A stretch of DNA of 64,000 nt, from the NCBI GenBank assembly GCA_029263315.1, contig JAJCXR010000055.1, positions 1 through 64,000 of the forward strand, given 5' to 3'. Within the stretch, counting starts at the first letter, position 1. Each line of letters opens with the position of its first letter. Shown piece after piece: positions 28,042 to 37,869 of this stretch. Below the pieces are notes generated by a model. That model saw only the letters and a program-made list of their open reading frames with translations. It ran no database searches and was not told where the DNA came from. The DNA is from Acidobacteriota bacterium. Lineage in GTDB: Bacteria > Acidobacteriota > Thermoanaerobaculia > Multivoradales > J023. The position numbers and the translations under genes are program-made.

Positions 28042-29715
28042 ATGATCAGTAACGGCGGCTTTCGCTTGGCGATACTCTGCTATTGCCTCTCTGCTTATCT
28101 ACCCTCGCAAGCCCATGGCCAGGAGCCTGGCAACGTCTGGCTACAGCCCACCATTGAGGAGCTGGACCGCTTTGAGCAAGCGGACGGCACGTCGGTCGTC
28201 GTAGGTCGCTACGGTGGCGAGCAGGATGTGTGTGACCTCGGTAGCCGCGCTCTCATCAAGCGCTTGGCCTCGGACGGTAGCGAGCTGTGGCACCTCTACC
28301 ACCAGGCGTTGACATCGCCACTCTGTAATCGGAGAGATGGGGCCCTCCTGCTCGACGGCTTTTCGAGTCTCGACACCGCCTTTGTGACCGCCAGTGGCTT
28401 GCACGATGTCGTGGTGGACGAGCCCACGGGCGATATCTACGCCACCGGCGAGGTGCAAGTGGCGTGGCTCGAGGGTGAGCAGCTGATGGTCGCCAAGGGG
28501 GTGGTTGTCGGCCACTGGGACGCCGCCGGCTCCTTGATCCGGGATGCTTATTTCGGGCCAACCCCCGACGGTGCGCCCCCTCCTTCGACCAGCTGTGTCA
28601 TGTTGTGTGACCTTGGCGACGATCCGGATGGCGGTACTTTTGGCGATGCGGGTGGCCGTGGTTTGAGCCTCGATGGGCAAGATGTTCTGATCACCGGTTG
28701 GCATCGGCAGCTGAAGGCCAAGGACCGAGACGCCCTGGTGGCAAGGCTCAGCGGCAATCCGTTATCGCTGGACTGGAGCCTCGATATCAGCACCGAGGGC
28801 GAGGACGAAGGCCGCGGCATCGTCGTCGACGAGCTGGGGGATATCTTTGTCACTGGATTTGCTGGAAAAGATCGTGATGTTCTGTTGGCCAGGCTGCGAC
28901 CAGAGGGCACCTTGCATAGCTCGGTTGTCTTCCCTGGCCCGCAGGACGATGAAGGGCACGACATTGCCTTCGGCGGCCCCGGCGAGCTGATCGTTAGTGG
29001 TCGATTCAGCCAAGAGTTGACCCTGGGGCCACATCTACTGACTGCCGAGCCCGATACTTCCCAGGTCTGGGTGGGAATCTTCTCCAAGGATTTGGTTCCA
29101 ATCAGCGCCCAGGTCGACGTGGCAGCGAAGAGCGGCGTCGCCTGGGACGGGCAATCCGGGGAGGCCACGAAGACCCGACAGTTGGCCCTTCCCGGTCAAG
29201 TGCAAACGGACGACCTGGTGCCGGTGGATTTTGAAGTGGTGACCGGCTCCTTGGGAGGTGGCGGTTTGCGCCAGCTCAGTCTGTCGGATGATCGTTATCT
29301 GCGCATCGTCTCAGATGAAGAACAACACATCGAGCTGGACGTATCCTTCAACCCCCAAACGGCAACCGGCGGCATGCCCCTCTTTCTCAGGGGCATCCGG
29401 GCCGAGGTGCGGAGTGATTTTTGCTACATCGCCACCGTGTCGATTCAAGGGGTGAGCAGCCCCGAGCTGCTGGTGGCGGGGCAGCGTCAGCTGTGCCCCT
29501 CCGAAGAGCCGATCCTCGAAGTCTCGGTGACGCCGGAGCTCTCGGCCCTCTTGGGGCTCGACGGACAAACGCCCTGGGAGCTGGAGCACCGTCTCAAGGT
29601 AAGGCTGTCGATCCAGTTTCTCTACAGTCCACCCGTTCTGCCGCCGGGCATTTTTGGCCAGACCACGGAGCAGGATTCGAGTGTCGATCAGATCAGTGCC
29701 GACGTGGAGTACTGA
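28042..29715 (+). CDS. Secreted repeat protein, probable beta-propeller
   Basis: 557 residues with a signal peptide (about 1-26, ending AHG). The ribosome site AAGGAG lies 7 bases before the ATG. Several blades are visible as repeats of the pattern GD-I-(F/Y)-V/A-TG followed by KDRD-x-L-(V/L)-ARL, such as TGDIYATGEVQVAW, KAKDRDALVARL and GDIFVTGFAGKDRDVLLARL. This is similar to SBBP-type or delta-60-type outer-surface propellers. The last 170 residues are a different beta-rich part without recognised motif. Function unknown; it stands alone between the repeat cluster and the convergent kinase gene. Confidence 0.75.
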   Translation: MISNGGFRLAILCYCLSAYLPSQAHGQEPGNVWLQPTIEELDRFEQADGTSVVVGRYGGEQDVCDLGSRALIKRLASDGSELWHLYHQALTSPLCNRRDGALLLDGFSSLDTAFVTASGLHDVVVDEPTGDIYATGEVQVAWLEGEQLMVAKGVVVGHWDAAGSLIRDAYFGPTPDGAPPPSTSCVMLCDLGDDPDGGTFGDAGGRGLSLDGQDVLITGWHRQLKAKDRDALVARLSGNPLSLDWSLDISTEGEDEGRGIVVDELGDIFVTGFAGKDRDVLLARLRPEGTLHSSVVFPGPQDDEGHDIAFGGPGELIVSGRFSQELTLGPHLLTAEPDTSQVWVGIFSKDLVPISAQVDVAAKSGVAWDGQSGEATKTRQLALPGQVQTDDLVPVDFEVVTGSLGGGGLRQLSLSDDRYLRIVSDEEQHIELDVSFNPQTATGGMPLFLRGIRAEVRSDFCYIATVSIQGVSSPELLVAGQRQLCPSEEPILEVSVTPELSALLGLDGQTPWELEHRLKVRLSIQFLYSPPVLPPGIFGQTTEQDSSVDQISADVEY

Positions 29716-29724
29716 GCGCGATCG

Positions 29725-32640
29725 TCAGGGTGGCGGGCCACGGAACCGCGCCGCCAACACCGGCTGGCCCCGCAGCTCGTAGAGCTCCACCAGCCGTTGT
29801 CGCGTCCGCGGGTCGGGTCGGGCGACCTCGCTTTCGAGAAGCATGGTTTCCGCCTCTTCCAGGGCACCACGGGTTACCAAACCGCCCCCCAAGAGGCTCT
29901 GGAGCCCGGCGATCTGGACGCGACCTTCCTGCGGCCAGCGCTGCCACAGCTCGAGGGCTTGGCGCAAGGCGGGCTCGGCCCTTTCCGGTGGGCCCGCCAA
30001 CCCTGCTGCAATGGCCAAGCCAAACAGCGATTGCGCCACGTCACGGTGCTCAGCGTCCAAGTGCAGCTGGCGGACCTCGAATGCGGCCCGAAAGTACGGT
30101 TCCGCCTCCGCAGGACGCTTGGCGCGCAGCAGCAGGCGCGCCAGGTTGTGCCGCTGGGTGGCCATGGCTAAGGTCTTCTCGCCGTCCAGCTGACGATGCA
30201 GTCCCAGGGCCTGGTGATAAAGCGCCTCGGCTGCCTCGACGTCGCCTTGATCGGCCAGGACGGTGGCCAGATTCCCCAAGATGCGAGCGACGTCCGGGTG
30301 GGTCTCGCCGTAGAGGTGGCGGGTCAAAGCCAAGGCTTGGCGGTAGAGGGTTTCCGTGCGGGCCAGATCCCTTCGGCCATAGTAGACCTCGGCCAGATTG
30401 TTGAGGGTGGCGGCGACGGCGGGGTGCTCCTCGCCCAAGGCGCGTCGACGGATCTCCAGAGCGGAGAGATAGAGGGCCTCCGCTTCATCCCAACGTTGCA
30501 AATCCTTCAGGCAGCCCGCCAGATTATTGCGCGTGCCGGCGATGTCGACGTGATCGTCCCCCAGCAGCCGCTCTTCCAGGTCCAAGGCCGCTTGATAGAG
30601 CTCGATGGCCTGCTCGCAGCGGTCCTCGGCCCGCAGAATCTCGGCTAGGTTGTTGAGGTTGAGCGCCACGTCGGGGTGGTCCTCCCCGAGGTACCGGCGA
30701 TTGCTGGCCAAGGCGAGACGGTAGAGGGATTCGGCCTCCGCCAGCTGGCCTTGTGCTTTCATCACCAGCGCCAGATTGTTGCGCGTCGAGTTGAGCAACG
30801 GATCGGCCAGCGCGTCGTCGCTTTGGAGTGCGAGGGCTCGGCGCAACAAGCTCTCGGCTTCGTCGTGCCGGTGTTGATGGTAGAGGGCCAGGGCGAGGCT
30901 GTTGAGACTCTCGACGATCGCTTGGTCGTCGGCCGGCAAGTATTGTTGGCGGCCGGTCAGAGCTTGGCGATGCAGGGCTTCCGCCCCCGGATAGCGTGCC
31001 AGATCGGTCAGCAGCTCCCCCAGGTCATTCAAGGCGGCCATCAAGGCCAGGGGATGACTATCGGCGTCGCGATGACGCATGTCGACGGCTTCTTTGAGCA
31101 AGGGCTCGGCCTTCTCGAAGAGGCCGAGCTTGGCGTAGGCCAGGCCGATGCTGCGCAACAGCTCGGCGCGGATTTGGGGCGCGGTGTCGGGGTTACGACG
31201 GATGCGCTCGGCGCCCCGGTCGAGGACTTGTCGGGCGGTGATCGATTCGCCTCGGGCTTGGCTCGGATGGGAGATGGTGAAAAGGTCGACCATGAAATTG
31301 GAGACCCACTCGGCCCGCCCCCTTTCGTCCTGGGCCACCCGCGCTTGCCAGATGGTGGACGCTAGGCCGCCCACCAGGGAGAGGAAGAGCAAACCGACTG
31401 CCAGGACACCCCAGCGATGGCGGGAGACGAAGGTGCTGGCGCGGTAGAGCACGGTGTGGCGACGGGCGGCGACGGGCAAGCCCTGCAAGTGGCGGCGGAT
31501 GTCTTCGGAGAGTTGCTCCGCCGAGTGATAGCGCCGTCGAGGCTCTTTCTCCAGGGCCATCAGCACGATGGTGTCGAGGTCACCGCGCAAGCGTCGACGT
31601 AGACGCTTCGAGAGGCCCTGGCAAGTGCTGGGACGAGCCGGCGGTTGCTCGCAGACGGCGTCTTCGATCTCCCGTGTCGACAGTCCTTCGAGCTCAAAGG
31701 GACGCTGGCCGGTCAACAACTCGTAGAGCAGAATCCCCAGGGAGTAGACGTCGCTGGCGGTGGTCACTGCTTGACCGCGCACCTGCTCGGGGCTGGCGTA
31801 TTTTGGCGTCATCGGTCGCAGGCCGAGGGCGGTGGGTTGGCCGGCGGGGGCGGCACCACCGGCTGTGCCGTCGGCCGAGACATCGAGCAGCTTGGCGATA
31901 CCGAAATCCAGCAGTTTGGGTATACCCTCAGCCGTCACCAGGATATTCGAGGGTTTGAGATCGCGGTGCACCACCAGGTTCTGGTGCGCCGTGTGGACCG
32001 CCGAGCAGACCGTCCGGAAAAGGTCCAGACGCTGCGAAACGGTGAGCCGCTGGCCTCGGCAGTAGGCGTCGATGGGCTCGCCGTCCACCAGCTCCATCAC
32101 CAGATAGGGGAGACCATCGTCGCTGACCCCACCGTCCACCAGGCGGGCGATGTTGGGGTGCTCCAGGTTGGCGAGGATCTGACGTTCGCGCCGGAAGCGA
32201 GCGATGACCGCGTCGGTATCCATGCCGCGCTTGATCAGCTTGACGGCCACGGCTTTATCGAATTGGGCGTCGGCCCGTTGGGCGGCAAAGACCACCGCCA
32301 TGCCACCGCGTCCTATCTCGCCGGTGACCCGGTAGGGCCCAAAGCTTTGACCCACCGCTGTGGCGGGCTGGAATAGATCCCCCAGGGCTTGCGATAGGGG
32401 AGCGTCGAGCACCGAGTCCGCCTGGCCGTCGGCGTCGAGGAGGGACTCCACCTCTTGGCGCAAAGCTCGGTCGTCACCGCAGGCGCGGTCGAGGTGCTCG
32501 AGACGCTGGGACGCCTCGAGCTCGACAACTCGATCAAAGATACATTTGACCTGGGCCCAACGCTCAGGCCGCATTTCGGGGAGGCTCGCCGGCTCGGTGC
32601 CCTCTCGGAGCTCTGGATTATCCAGCGGCGGAGCCATCAC
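29725..32640 (-). CDS. Membrane-bound Ser/Thr protein kinase with TPR sensor region
   Basis: 971 residues. The N-terminal 95 residues (RPERWAQVKCIFDRVVEL) form the lead-in common to these kinases. The Hanks-type kinase domain covers about 100-370: GEIGRGGMAVVF (108-119), catalytic Lys 134, HRDLKPSN (225-232), DFG (245-247), YASPEQVRG. One membrane helix lies near 405-428. The extracellular half, from about 470, is a run of kinesin-light-chain-like TPRs (LNNLAEIL-x-x-x-GRCEQAIELYQAAL pattern, NNLA repeated many times). It starts inside the upstream sigma factor gene with 23 bases of overlap. The kinase probably acts with that sigma factor, an arrangement widespread in Acidobacteriota and Planctomycetes. 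Confidence 0.93.
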   Translation of the reverse strand: MMAPPLDNPELREGTEPASLPEMRPERWAQVKCIFDRVVELEASQRLEHLDRACGDDRALRQEVESLLDADGQADSVLDAPLSQALGDLFQPATAVGQSFGPYRVTGEIGRGGMAVVFAAQRADAQFDKAVAVKLIKRGMDTDAVIARFRRERQILANLEHPNIARLVDGGVSDDGLPYLVMELVDGEPIDAYCRGQRLTVSQRLDLFRTVCSAVHTAHQNLVVHRDLKPSNILVTAEGIPKLLDFGIAKLLDVSADGTAGGAAPAGQPTALGLRPMTPKYASPEQVRGQAVTTASDVYSLGILLYELLTGQRPFELEGLSTREIEDAVCEQPPARPSTCQGLSKRLRRRLRGDLDTIVLMALEKEPRRRYHSAEQLSEDIRRHLQGLPVAARRHTVLYRASTFVSRHRWGVLAVGLLFLSLVGGLASTIWQARVAQDERGRAEWVSNFMVDLFTISHPSQARGESITARQVLDRGAERIRRNPDTAPQIRAELLRSIGLAYAKLGLFEKAEPLLKEAVDMRHRDADSHPLALMAALNDLGELLTDLARYPGAEALHRQALTGRQQYLPADDQAIVESLNSLALALYHQHRHDEAESLLRRALALQSDDALADPLLNSTRNNLALVMKAQGQLAEAESLYRLALASNRRYLGEDHPDVALNLNNLAEILRAEDRCEQAIELYQAALDLEERLLGDDHVDIAGTRNNLAGCLKDLQRWDEAEALYLSALEIRRRALGEEHPAVAATLNNLAEVYYGRRDLARTETLYRQALALTRHLYGETHPDVARILGNLATVLADQGDVEAAEALYHQALGLHRQLDGEKTLAMATQRHNLARLLLRAKRPAEAEPYFRAAFEVRQLHLDAEHRDVAQSLFGLAIAAGLAGPPERAEPALRQALELWQRWPQEGRVQIAGLQSLLGGGLVTRGALEEAETMLLESEVARPDPRTRQRLVELYELRGQPVLAARFRGPPP

Positions 32641-33193
32641 GTCGTTCCATCTCGCGCTGCAGCCAGGCTCGGGAGATCCGCGCTTCCCGTTTGACGGTGG
32701 CGGAGGAGAGCTGGAGGCATTCGGCCACTTCTTCGATGGTCAAGCCGCCAAAGTACCGGAGCTCGACGATCTGACTCTGTCGCGGATCGAGGCTGGCGAG
32801 CCGGGTCAGAGCCTCGTCCAGCGCCACCAGCTCCGGGGCCCGCATATCGACCCGACCGAGGCTTTCGTCGAAGGGAACGCGAATCGTCTTGCCGCCCCGT
32901 TTGTCGGTGTTGTAACTGCGGGCGTATTTGAGCACGATGCGACGCATCATCTGGGCCGCAACGCCGAAGAATTGGGCGCGATTCTGCCATTGAACTCGGT
33001 TCTGATCGATCAAGTGCAGGAAGGTCTCGTGCACCAAGGCGGTGGGCTGCAAGGTGTGGTTCTGGCGCTCACGACGCATCAAGCGCTCCGCCTGGAGGTG
33101 GAGCTCGTCATAGACCAGGGGGATCAAGTCGGCCAGCGCCTCTTGGTCCCCTCCGCACCAATCCAACAGTAGCTGGGTCACATCGCCGGGCAC
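32618..33193 (-). CDS. ECF-type RNA polymerase sigma factor linked to the kinase
   Basis: 191 residues from the GTG at 33193. This start has GGAGG 4 bases upstream and gives the family-typical beginning PGDVTQLLLDWCGGDQEAL; the frame is open further to 33289, but without support. Region 2 contains LIPLVYDELHLQAERLM and FFGVAAQMMRRIVLKYAR. Region 4 contains LASLDPRQSQIVELRYFGG, LTIEEVAECLQ and SSATVKREARISRAWL. This belongs to the ECF group often next to Ser/Thr kinase genes. No anti-sigma gene is beside it, so the kinase is the likely regulator. Confidence 0.9.
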   Translation of the reverse strand: MPGDVTQLLLDWCGGDQEALADLIPLVYDELHLQAERLMRRERQNHTLQPTALVHETFLHLIDQNRVQWQNRAQFFGVAAQMMRRIVLKYARSYNTDKRGGKTIRVPFDESLGRVDMRAPELVALDEALTRLASLDPRQSQIVELRYFGGLTIEEVAECLQLSSATVKREARISRAWLQREMERRDGSAAG

Positions 33194-33369
33194 GTCTCCT
33201 CCGTGGTTGGATCTATCGTAGCGCAAAAGAAAACTGCTATCTGTTTGATCCGAATTTATGCCCTTTGGGACGTTCATAGATGAGCCCAAATATCTTGGCC
33301 CTGCCGTGCGGGGAGAGCGTGTGAGTGGAGTCGCGGCATATCCACGGACCTGACCCTGGAGGAACGTTC

Positions 33370-35955
33370 ATGAAGTGTGTCCATCGATCACTGGCGACTG
33401 CTTTGTTCGCCACCCTGCTCCTGCTGATTGTGCAGCCGGTTGCTGCCGCATCTTTTCTTACCGCTCCGTCCGACGACGAGCCTTTGACTATTGCCACGTC
33501 CTATCTGCAATCCAATGCCGAGAAAATGAACATCGCGGCCGGCGATCTCGATGAGCTTCAGCTGCAGTATCAGTACGTCAGCCAGCACAACGGCGTGACC
33601 CATCTCTTTTTCAAGCAGTCGATCCATGGCATCGAAGTGGTGAATGGCGATCTCAACATCAATGTCGATCGTCAAGGCCGCATCATCAATGTCGGCAATC
33701 GGCTGGTGGCCAATCTCTACGACAAGGCGTTGGTCCGCGGCGCCACCCTGCTGCCGGAAGAGGCCATCGCCAAGGCGGGAGCGCATCTCGGCATCTCCCC
33801 GGACAAGGCGCAGCGCCTGGTGCTGTTGGAATCCGCCTCGGGTCCCGCCCCGGAAGCGCGTTTCGCGGGTGGTGATCTGTCGATGGATGACATCCCGGTG
33901 AAGCTGCGTTACTACGCCGATGCGCAAGGCAGGCTAAGCCTGGTGTGGGATTTGGCCCTGCGACTGCACGACGAAAATCACTGGTGGAACATGTGGGTCG
34001 ACGCCACCGACGGCCAGGTCCTCGGCCAGAGCAACTGGATCGACGACGATTCCTACAACGTCTTCGCCCTGCCCTTGGAAAGCCCCAGTGACGGTCCGCG
34101 GACGGTGGAGTCGAATCCCGCCGACGCCGCTGCCTCGCCCTTTGCTTGGCACGACACCAATGGCGTGGCCGGTGCCGAATTCACCGATACCCGGGGTAAC
34201 AACGTCTTCGCCCAGGAGGATGCCGACGGCAACAATACCGGCGGTTTTCGTCCCAGTGGCGGCGCCACCTTGGACTTCAACTTTCCCCTCGACCTCACCA
34301 TGCAGCCCACCACCTACGTGGCGGCGGTGGTGACCAACCTCTTCTACTTCAACAACATCCTGCACGACCTCTTCTTCCACTACGGTTTCGATGAGGCGGC
34401 GGGCAACTTCCAGCAAACCAACTATACTGGCGCTCCCGGTGGCGGTGATGCGGTGCGGGCCGACGCCCAGGACGGATCCGGCACCAACAACGCCAACTTC
34501 GCGACCCCGCCCGATGGCTTTGCGCCGCGCATGCAGATGTTCATTTGGACGCCGCCGCCCACCTTGACCATCAATCTGCCCGCCGCCATCGCCGGTGACT
34601 ACACCGCCGCTGGGGCGAGCTTTGGAGCGCCGTTGACCGGCCTCGGTGTCACCGGCATCGTCGAGCAAGTGAACGATGGCACCGCCACCACCACCGACGC
34701 CTGTGAGCCCCTGGTGGGTTTCACCGCCGGCCGCGTCGCCTTGATCGACCGGGGTTCTTGCGAGTTCGGCATCAAGGTGCTGAACGCCGAGAATGCGGGC
34801 GCCATCGCCGCCATCGTGGTCAACAACGCGGGTGACGGTGTCATCACCATGGGCCCCGGTGTATTTGGCGGCTCGGTCACCATCTCCTCGGTTTTCATCG
34901 GCCAAACCGACGGCAATACCATCAAGGCCAACCTGGCGGCGCCGGTGGACGTCACCCTCAAGTCCGCCAGCCCGGTGAATCGCGACAGCGATCTCGACAA
35001 TGGCATCATCGCCCACGAGTATGGCCACGGTGTTTCCAACCGTCTCACCGGCGGTCGGTTGAATGTCAACTGTCTCAACAACAACGAGCAGGCAGGTGAA
35101 GGTTGGAGTGATTGGTTCGCCCTCAATTTCAGCGCCGTGCCCACCGATACGCCCACCATGGCCCGCGGCATCGGCACCTACGTGCTCTTCGAGCCTTCCA
35201 CCGGAGGGGGCATCCGCAATTTTCCGTACAGCACGGATTTGACGGTGAATCCGCAGACCTACGCCAACATCGGCACCACCAATATCCCCCACGGCGTCGG
35301 CGAGATCTGGGCCGGCATGCTGTGGGAGATGTACTGGCGCTTCGTCAAGAGGGACGGCTTCGATGCCGATCTCTACACCGGTGATGGCGGCAACAACCTG
35401 GCCTTGCAGCTGAGCATCGACGGCCTCAAGCTACAGTCCTGTAGCCCCGGTTTCGTCGATGCCCGAGATGCCATTCTGCAGGCGGATCTGGTCAACAACA
35501 ATGGCGCCAACGAGTGCGTCATCTGGAAGGCCTTCGCCAAGCGTGGCCTCGGTTTCAGCGCCCTGCAGGGTAGCTCGGCGGTGGTGGGTGACGAGACGGA
35601 AGCCTTCGATATCCCCGCCAACTGTCAGGGTCTGGTGCTGAGCGCGCCGACGCCGGGTTTGGCCGGGGCGATCAATGACTTCAACGTCACCGGTGCCACT
35701 CCGAGCCACAAGATGTTGCTGGTAGTGGCCCGTCAGACCGGCTCGACGACGGTCAACATCAGCGGTTGTGGTCCTGTGACCTTTGGTCTCGGCAACAACT
35801 TGGCGCGTTTTGCGACCGAAGGCTCGAGCATCTATGGCGATGCTTCCTTCAGCAAGAAGATCCAGGCCACCCTGTCCGGTCAGACGCTGCACTATCAGGT
35901 CTTCGATGCCGGTTCCTGTTCGGTCAGCAATGTGGTGAGCCACACCTACCCCTGA
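33370..35955 (+). CDS. Secreted M36 (fungalysin-type) metalloprotease
   Basis: 861 residues from the ATG at 33370, with GGAGG about 8 bases upstream; the ORF back to 33325 is not needed. A signal peptide (1-26, ending VAAA) and an FTP propeptide (YQYVSQHNGVTHLFFKQS, HGIEVVNGDLNIN) come first. The catalytic domain has zinc motif HEYGH (549-553) in NGIIAHEYGHGVSNRLTGG and the third-ligand region QAGEGWSDW. A protease-associated insert (about 405-535; ALIDRGSCEFGIKVLNAENA) lies within it. A C-terminal module of about 90 residues ends SCSVSNVVSHTYP, similar to the end of the next protease. Confidence 0.92.
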   Translation: MKCVHRSLATALFATLLLLIVQPVAAASFLTAPSDDEPLTIATSYLQSNAEKMNIAAGDLDELQLQYQYVSQHNGVTHLFFKQSIHGIEVVNGDLNINVDRQGRIINVGNRLVANLYDKALVRGATLLPEEAIAKAGAHLGISPDKAQRLVLLESASGPAPEARFAGGDLSMDDIPVKLRYYADAQGRLSLVWDLALRLHDENHWWNMWVDATDGQVLGQSNWIDDDSYNVFALPLESPSDGPRTVESNPADAAASPFAWHDTNGVAGAEFTDTRGNNVFAQEDADGNNTGGFRPSGGATLDFNFPLDLTMQPTTYVAAVVTNLFYFNNILHDLFFHYGFDEAAGNFQQTNYTGAPGGGDAVRADAQDGSGTNNANFATPPDGFAPRMQMFIWTPPPTLTINLPAAIAGDYTAAGASFGAPLTGLGVTGIVEQVNDGTATTTDACEPLVGFTAGRVALIDRGSCEFGIKVLNAENAGAIAAIVVNNAGDGVITMGPGVFGGSVTISSVFIGQTDGNTIKANLAAPVDVTLKSASPVNRDSDLDNGIIAHEYGHGVSNRLTGGRLNVNCLNNNEQAGEGWSDWFALNFSAVPTDTPTMARGIGTYVLFEPSTGGGIRNFPYSTDLTVNPQTYANIGTTNIPHGVGEIWAGMLWEMYWRFVKRDGFDADLYTGDGGNNLALQLSIDGLKLQSCSPGFVDARDAILQADLVNNNGANECVIWKAFAKRGLGFSALQGSSAVVGDETEAFDIPANCQGLVLSAPTPGLAGAINDFNVTGATPSHKMLLVVARQTGSTTVNISGCGPVTFGLGNNLARFATEGSSIYGDASFSKKIQATLSGQTLHYQVFDAGSCSVSNVVSHTYP

Positions 35956-36053
35956 GCTGATTTCGTGTGTAGGCCTTGATCTCATCGGCCGGTCGGGAAG
36001 GAAGCTCTAGGGCAATCCTTGTCGGCCGGCCTTTCTTTCGAAAGGACATCTCC

Positions 36054-37688
36054 ATGCAGTTCCGAAAATTCCACAGCTCGCCCGCCAACCTCTGGGCCGG
36101 CGCTCTTCTCCTGGGCTTGGCCCTTTCCCTCTTTGCCCTGCCGTCTATGGCGCAGGACACCGGGCTCCCAGGTGCCACCGTCGAAGCTTTGGACGCCCTG
36201 GTACCGGCCGTGTGTTTTGCTGCCGATACGCCGCAGAACGTTGTCGACACCCATCACAAGCGCTTCACCACCAGCCGTCTGCGCACCTCGTTGCTGCCGC
36301 CCCCTGACAAATTTCAGTTCACCGACACCAACCGTTGGAGTGCCACCGCCAGCACTCCGGGGCCCCTGTTTCAGGGCGACCCGATGGTTTTGACCTGGAG
36401 CATCGTGCCCGACGGCACCAGCATCTTTGGCTATGCCGGAGAGCCTACGGCGCCCAGCAACTTGCAGGCTTGGCTCAACGGCATCTATGGTAGCCCGGCG
36501 GTTTGGCTGCCCATCTTCGAAGGCGTATTCCAGGTGTGGGGTGACCTCACCGGGGTCACCTACGTCTACGAGCCCAACGACGATGGCTCGCCGTGGACCG
36601 CCGCCACCATCGCCCCGGGGGTCCTCGGAGTACGTGGCGATGTCCGCATCTCGGCCCATACCATCGACGGTACCTCAGGGATCTTGGCCTACAATTTCTT
36701 CCCCGATTTCGGCGACATGGTCCTCGATTCCGGTGATGGCACCTACAACAACACCTCCAGCAACTCGCTGATCCTGCGCAACGTTCTGGCCCACGAGCAC
36801 GGTCATGGTTTGGGCATCAATCATGTGTGCCCGGTGAACCAAACCAAGTTGATGGAGCCCTTCCTAAGCATCGCCTTCGACGGTCCCCAGCCCGACGATA
36901 TTCTGGCCGCTAACCGTGGCTACGGTGATGATGCGGAGATCAACGACTCCCCCGGCACGGCGGACGCTCTAGGCTCGATCACCCCCGGTGGTGGTGTCGC
37001 GGAAGGTCTTGTCAGTGTCGACGACAACAGCGATACCGATTACTACAGCTTCAGCACCAGCGTTGGTCAGCGAGTCAGCATCGTCGCTAATCCCAACGGC
37101 TCCACTTACCTGTCCGGTCCTCAGAATCCCAGTGGCACCTGCTCCATAGGGACGTCCTACAACTCCCTCGACAATCAAAACCTGTTCATCCAGCTCTTGG
37201 ATTCCAGCAGCGCCGTGGTGGCCAGGGTCAACGCCAAGGGCGCGGGATTGAGTGAGACGTTGAGCAATGTCGTCCTGCCAGGGGCCGGCACCTACTTCGT
37301 GAACATCGGTGGCGGTGCCACCAACGAAGCACAGCTCTACGACTTCACCATCGATGTCGATCCCGTGGCCGGTGGCTATTTGCTGGGCATCACCCCCGGC
37401 ACCGCGGGCGCCACCAACTTCATTTCCACCACCGGTGGCCTGGTGGGGACAAATACCACCTTCATCTACGGCTTCAACCCTGGCTCCGTTGCCGTTCCCG
37501 GTTGTCCCGGCGCCAGCGTCGGCATCGCCGATATCAATATCCTGGAAAACGTCGTCGCCGATGCCACCGGCACCGCCAATGCGACGCCGATTTTCATCCC
37601 AGGCGGGTTGTCCGGAGTGACGGTTTTGTTGCAAGCGGTGGAGCTCTCGACCTGTACGGTGAGCAATCTGGTGGTGAACACCTTCTAG
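36054..37688 (+). CDS. Secreted metzincin metalloprotease with pre-peptidase and C-terminal modules
   Basis: 544 residues from the ATG at 36054. Signal peptide 1-33 (ALPSMAQ). The full metzincin zinc motif HEHGHGLGINH (247-257, HExxHxxGxxH) follows LRNVLA, placing it near the matrixin (M10) group. A PPC-like beta domain covers about 315-440 (DTDYYSFSTSVGQRVSIVAN, LPGAGTYFVNIGGG). The C-terminal module has GSVAVPGCPGASVGIAD and ends STCTVSNLVVNTF, matching the end of the upstream M36 protease. It stands 98 bases after that gene in the same direction; both are probably exported together. Confidence 0.88.
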   Translation: MQFRKFHSSPANLWAGALLLGLALSLFALPSMAQDTGLPGATVEALDALVPAVCFAADTPQNVVDTHHKRFTTSRLRTSLLPPPDKFQFTDTNRWSATASTPGPLFQGDPMVLTWSIVPDGTSIFGYAGEPTAPSNLQAWLNGIYGSPAVWLPIFEGVFQVWGDLTGVTYVYEPNDDGSPWTAATIAPGVLGVRGDVRISAHTIDGTSGILAYNFFPDFGDMVLDSGDGTYNNTSSNSLILRNVLAHEHGHGLGINHVCPVNQTKLMEPFLSIAFDGPQPDDILAANRGYGDDAEINDSPGTADALGSITPGGGVAEGLVSVDDNSDTDYYSFSTSVGQRVSIVANPNGSTYLSGPQNPSGTCSIGTSYNSLDNQNLFIQLLDSSSAVVARVNAKGAGLSETLSNVVLPGAGTYFVNIGGGATNEAQLYDFTIDVDPVAGGYLLGITPGTAGATNFISTTGGLVGTNTTFIYGFNPGSVAVPGCPGASVGIADINILENVVADATGTANATPIFIPGGLSGVTVLLQAVELSTCTVSNLVVNTF

Positions 37689-37728
37689 GCTGATTATTGC
37701 AAGACGCAGCATCCCAGGTGTTCTTGTG

Positions 37729-37772
37729 AGCTCCTCTCGCGTCCTTTTTGAAAGGCGCGGGAGGAGCTTTTT
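37729..37772 (+). terminator. Terminator after the two protease genes
   Basis: Arms AGCTCCTCTCGCG and CGCGGGAGGAGCT (13 bp, one mismatch) enclose a 14-base loop and are followed by a run of T. Located 41 bases after the metzincin stop. Confidence 0.82.
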
Positions 37773-37869
37773 GCTCTCATGGTGGGGGTATCGTGAGCCT
37801 GGGTGAGATAGAAGCTAAGTCCAGAGCAGATTCAAAAGGGTGGTGAATCAGAACTGAACCGAGGACGCA

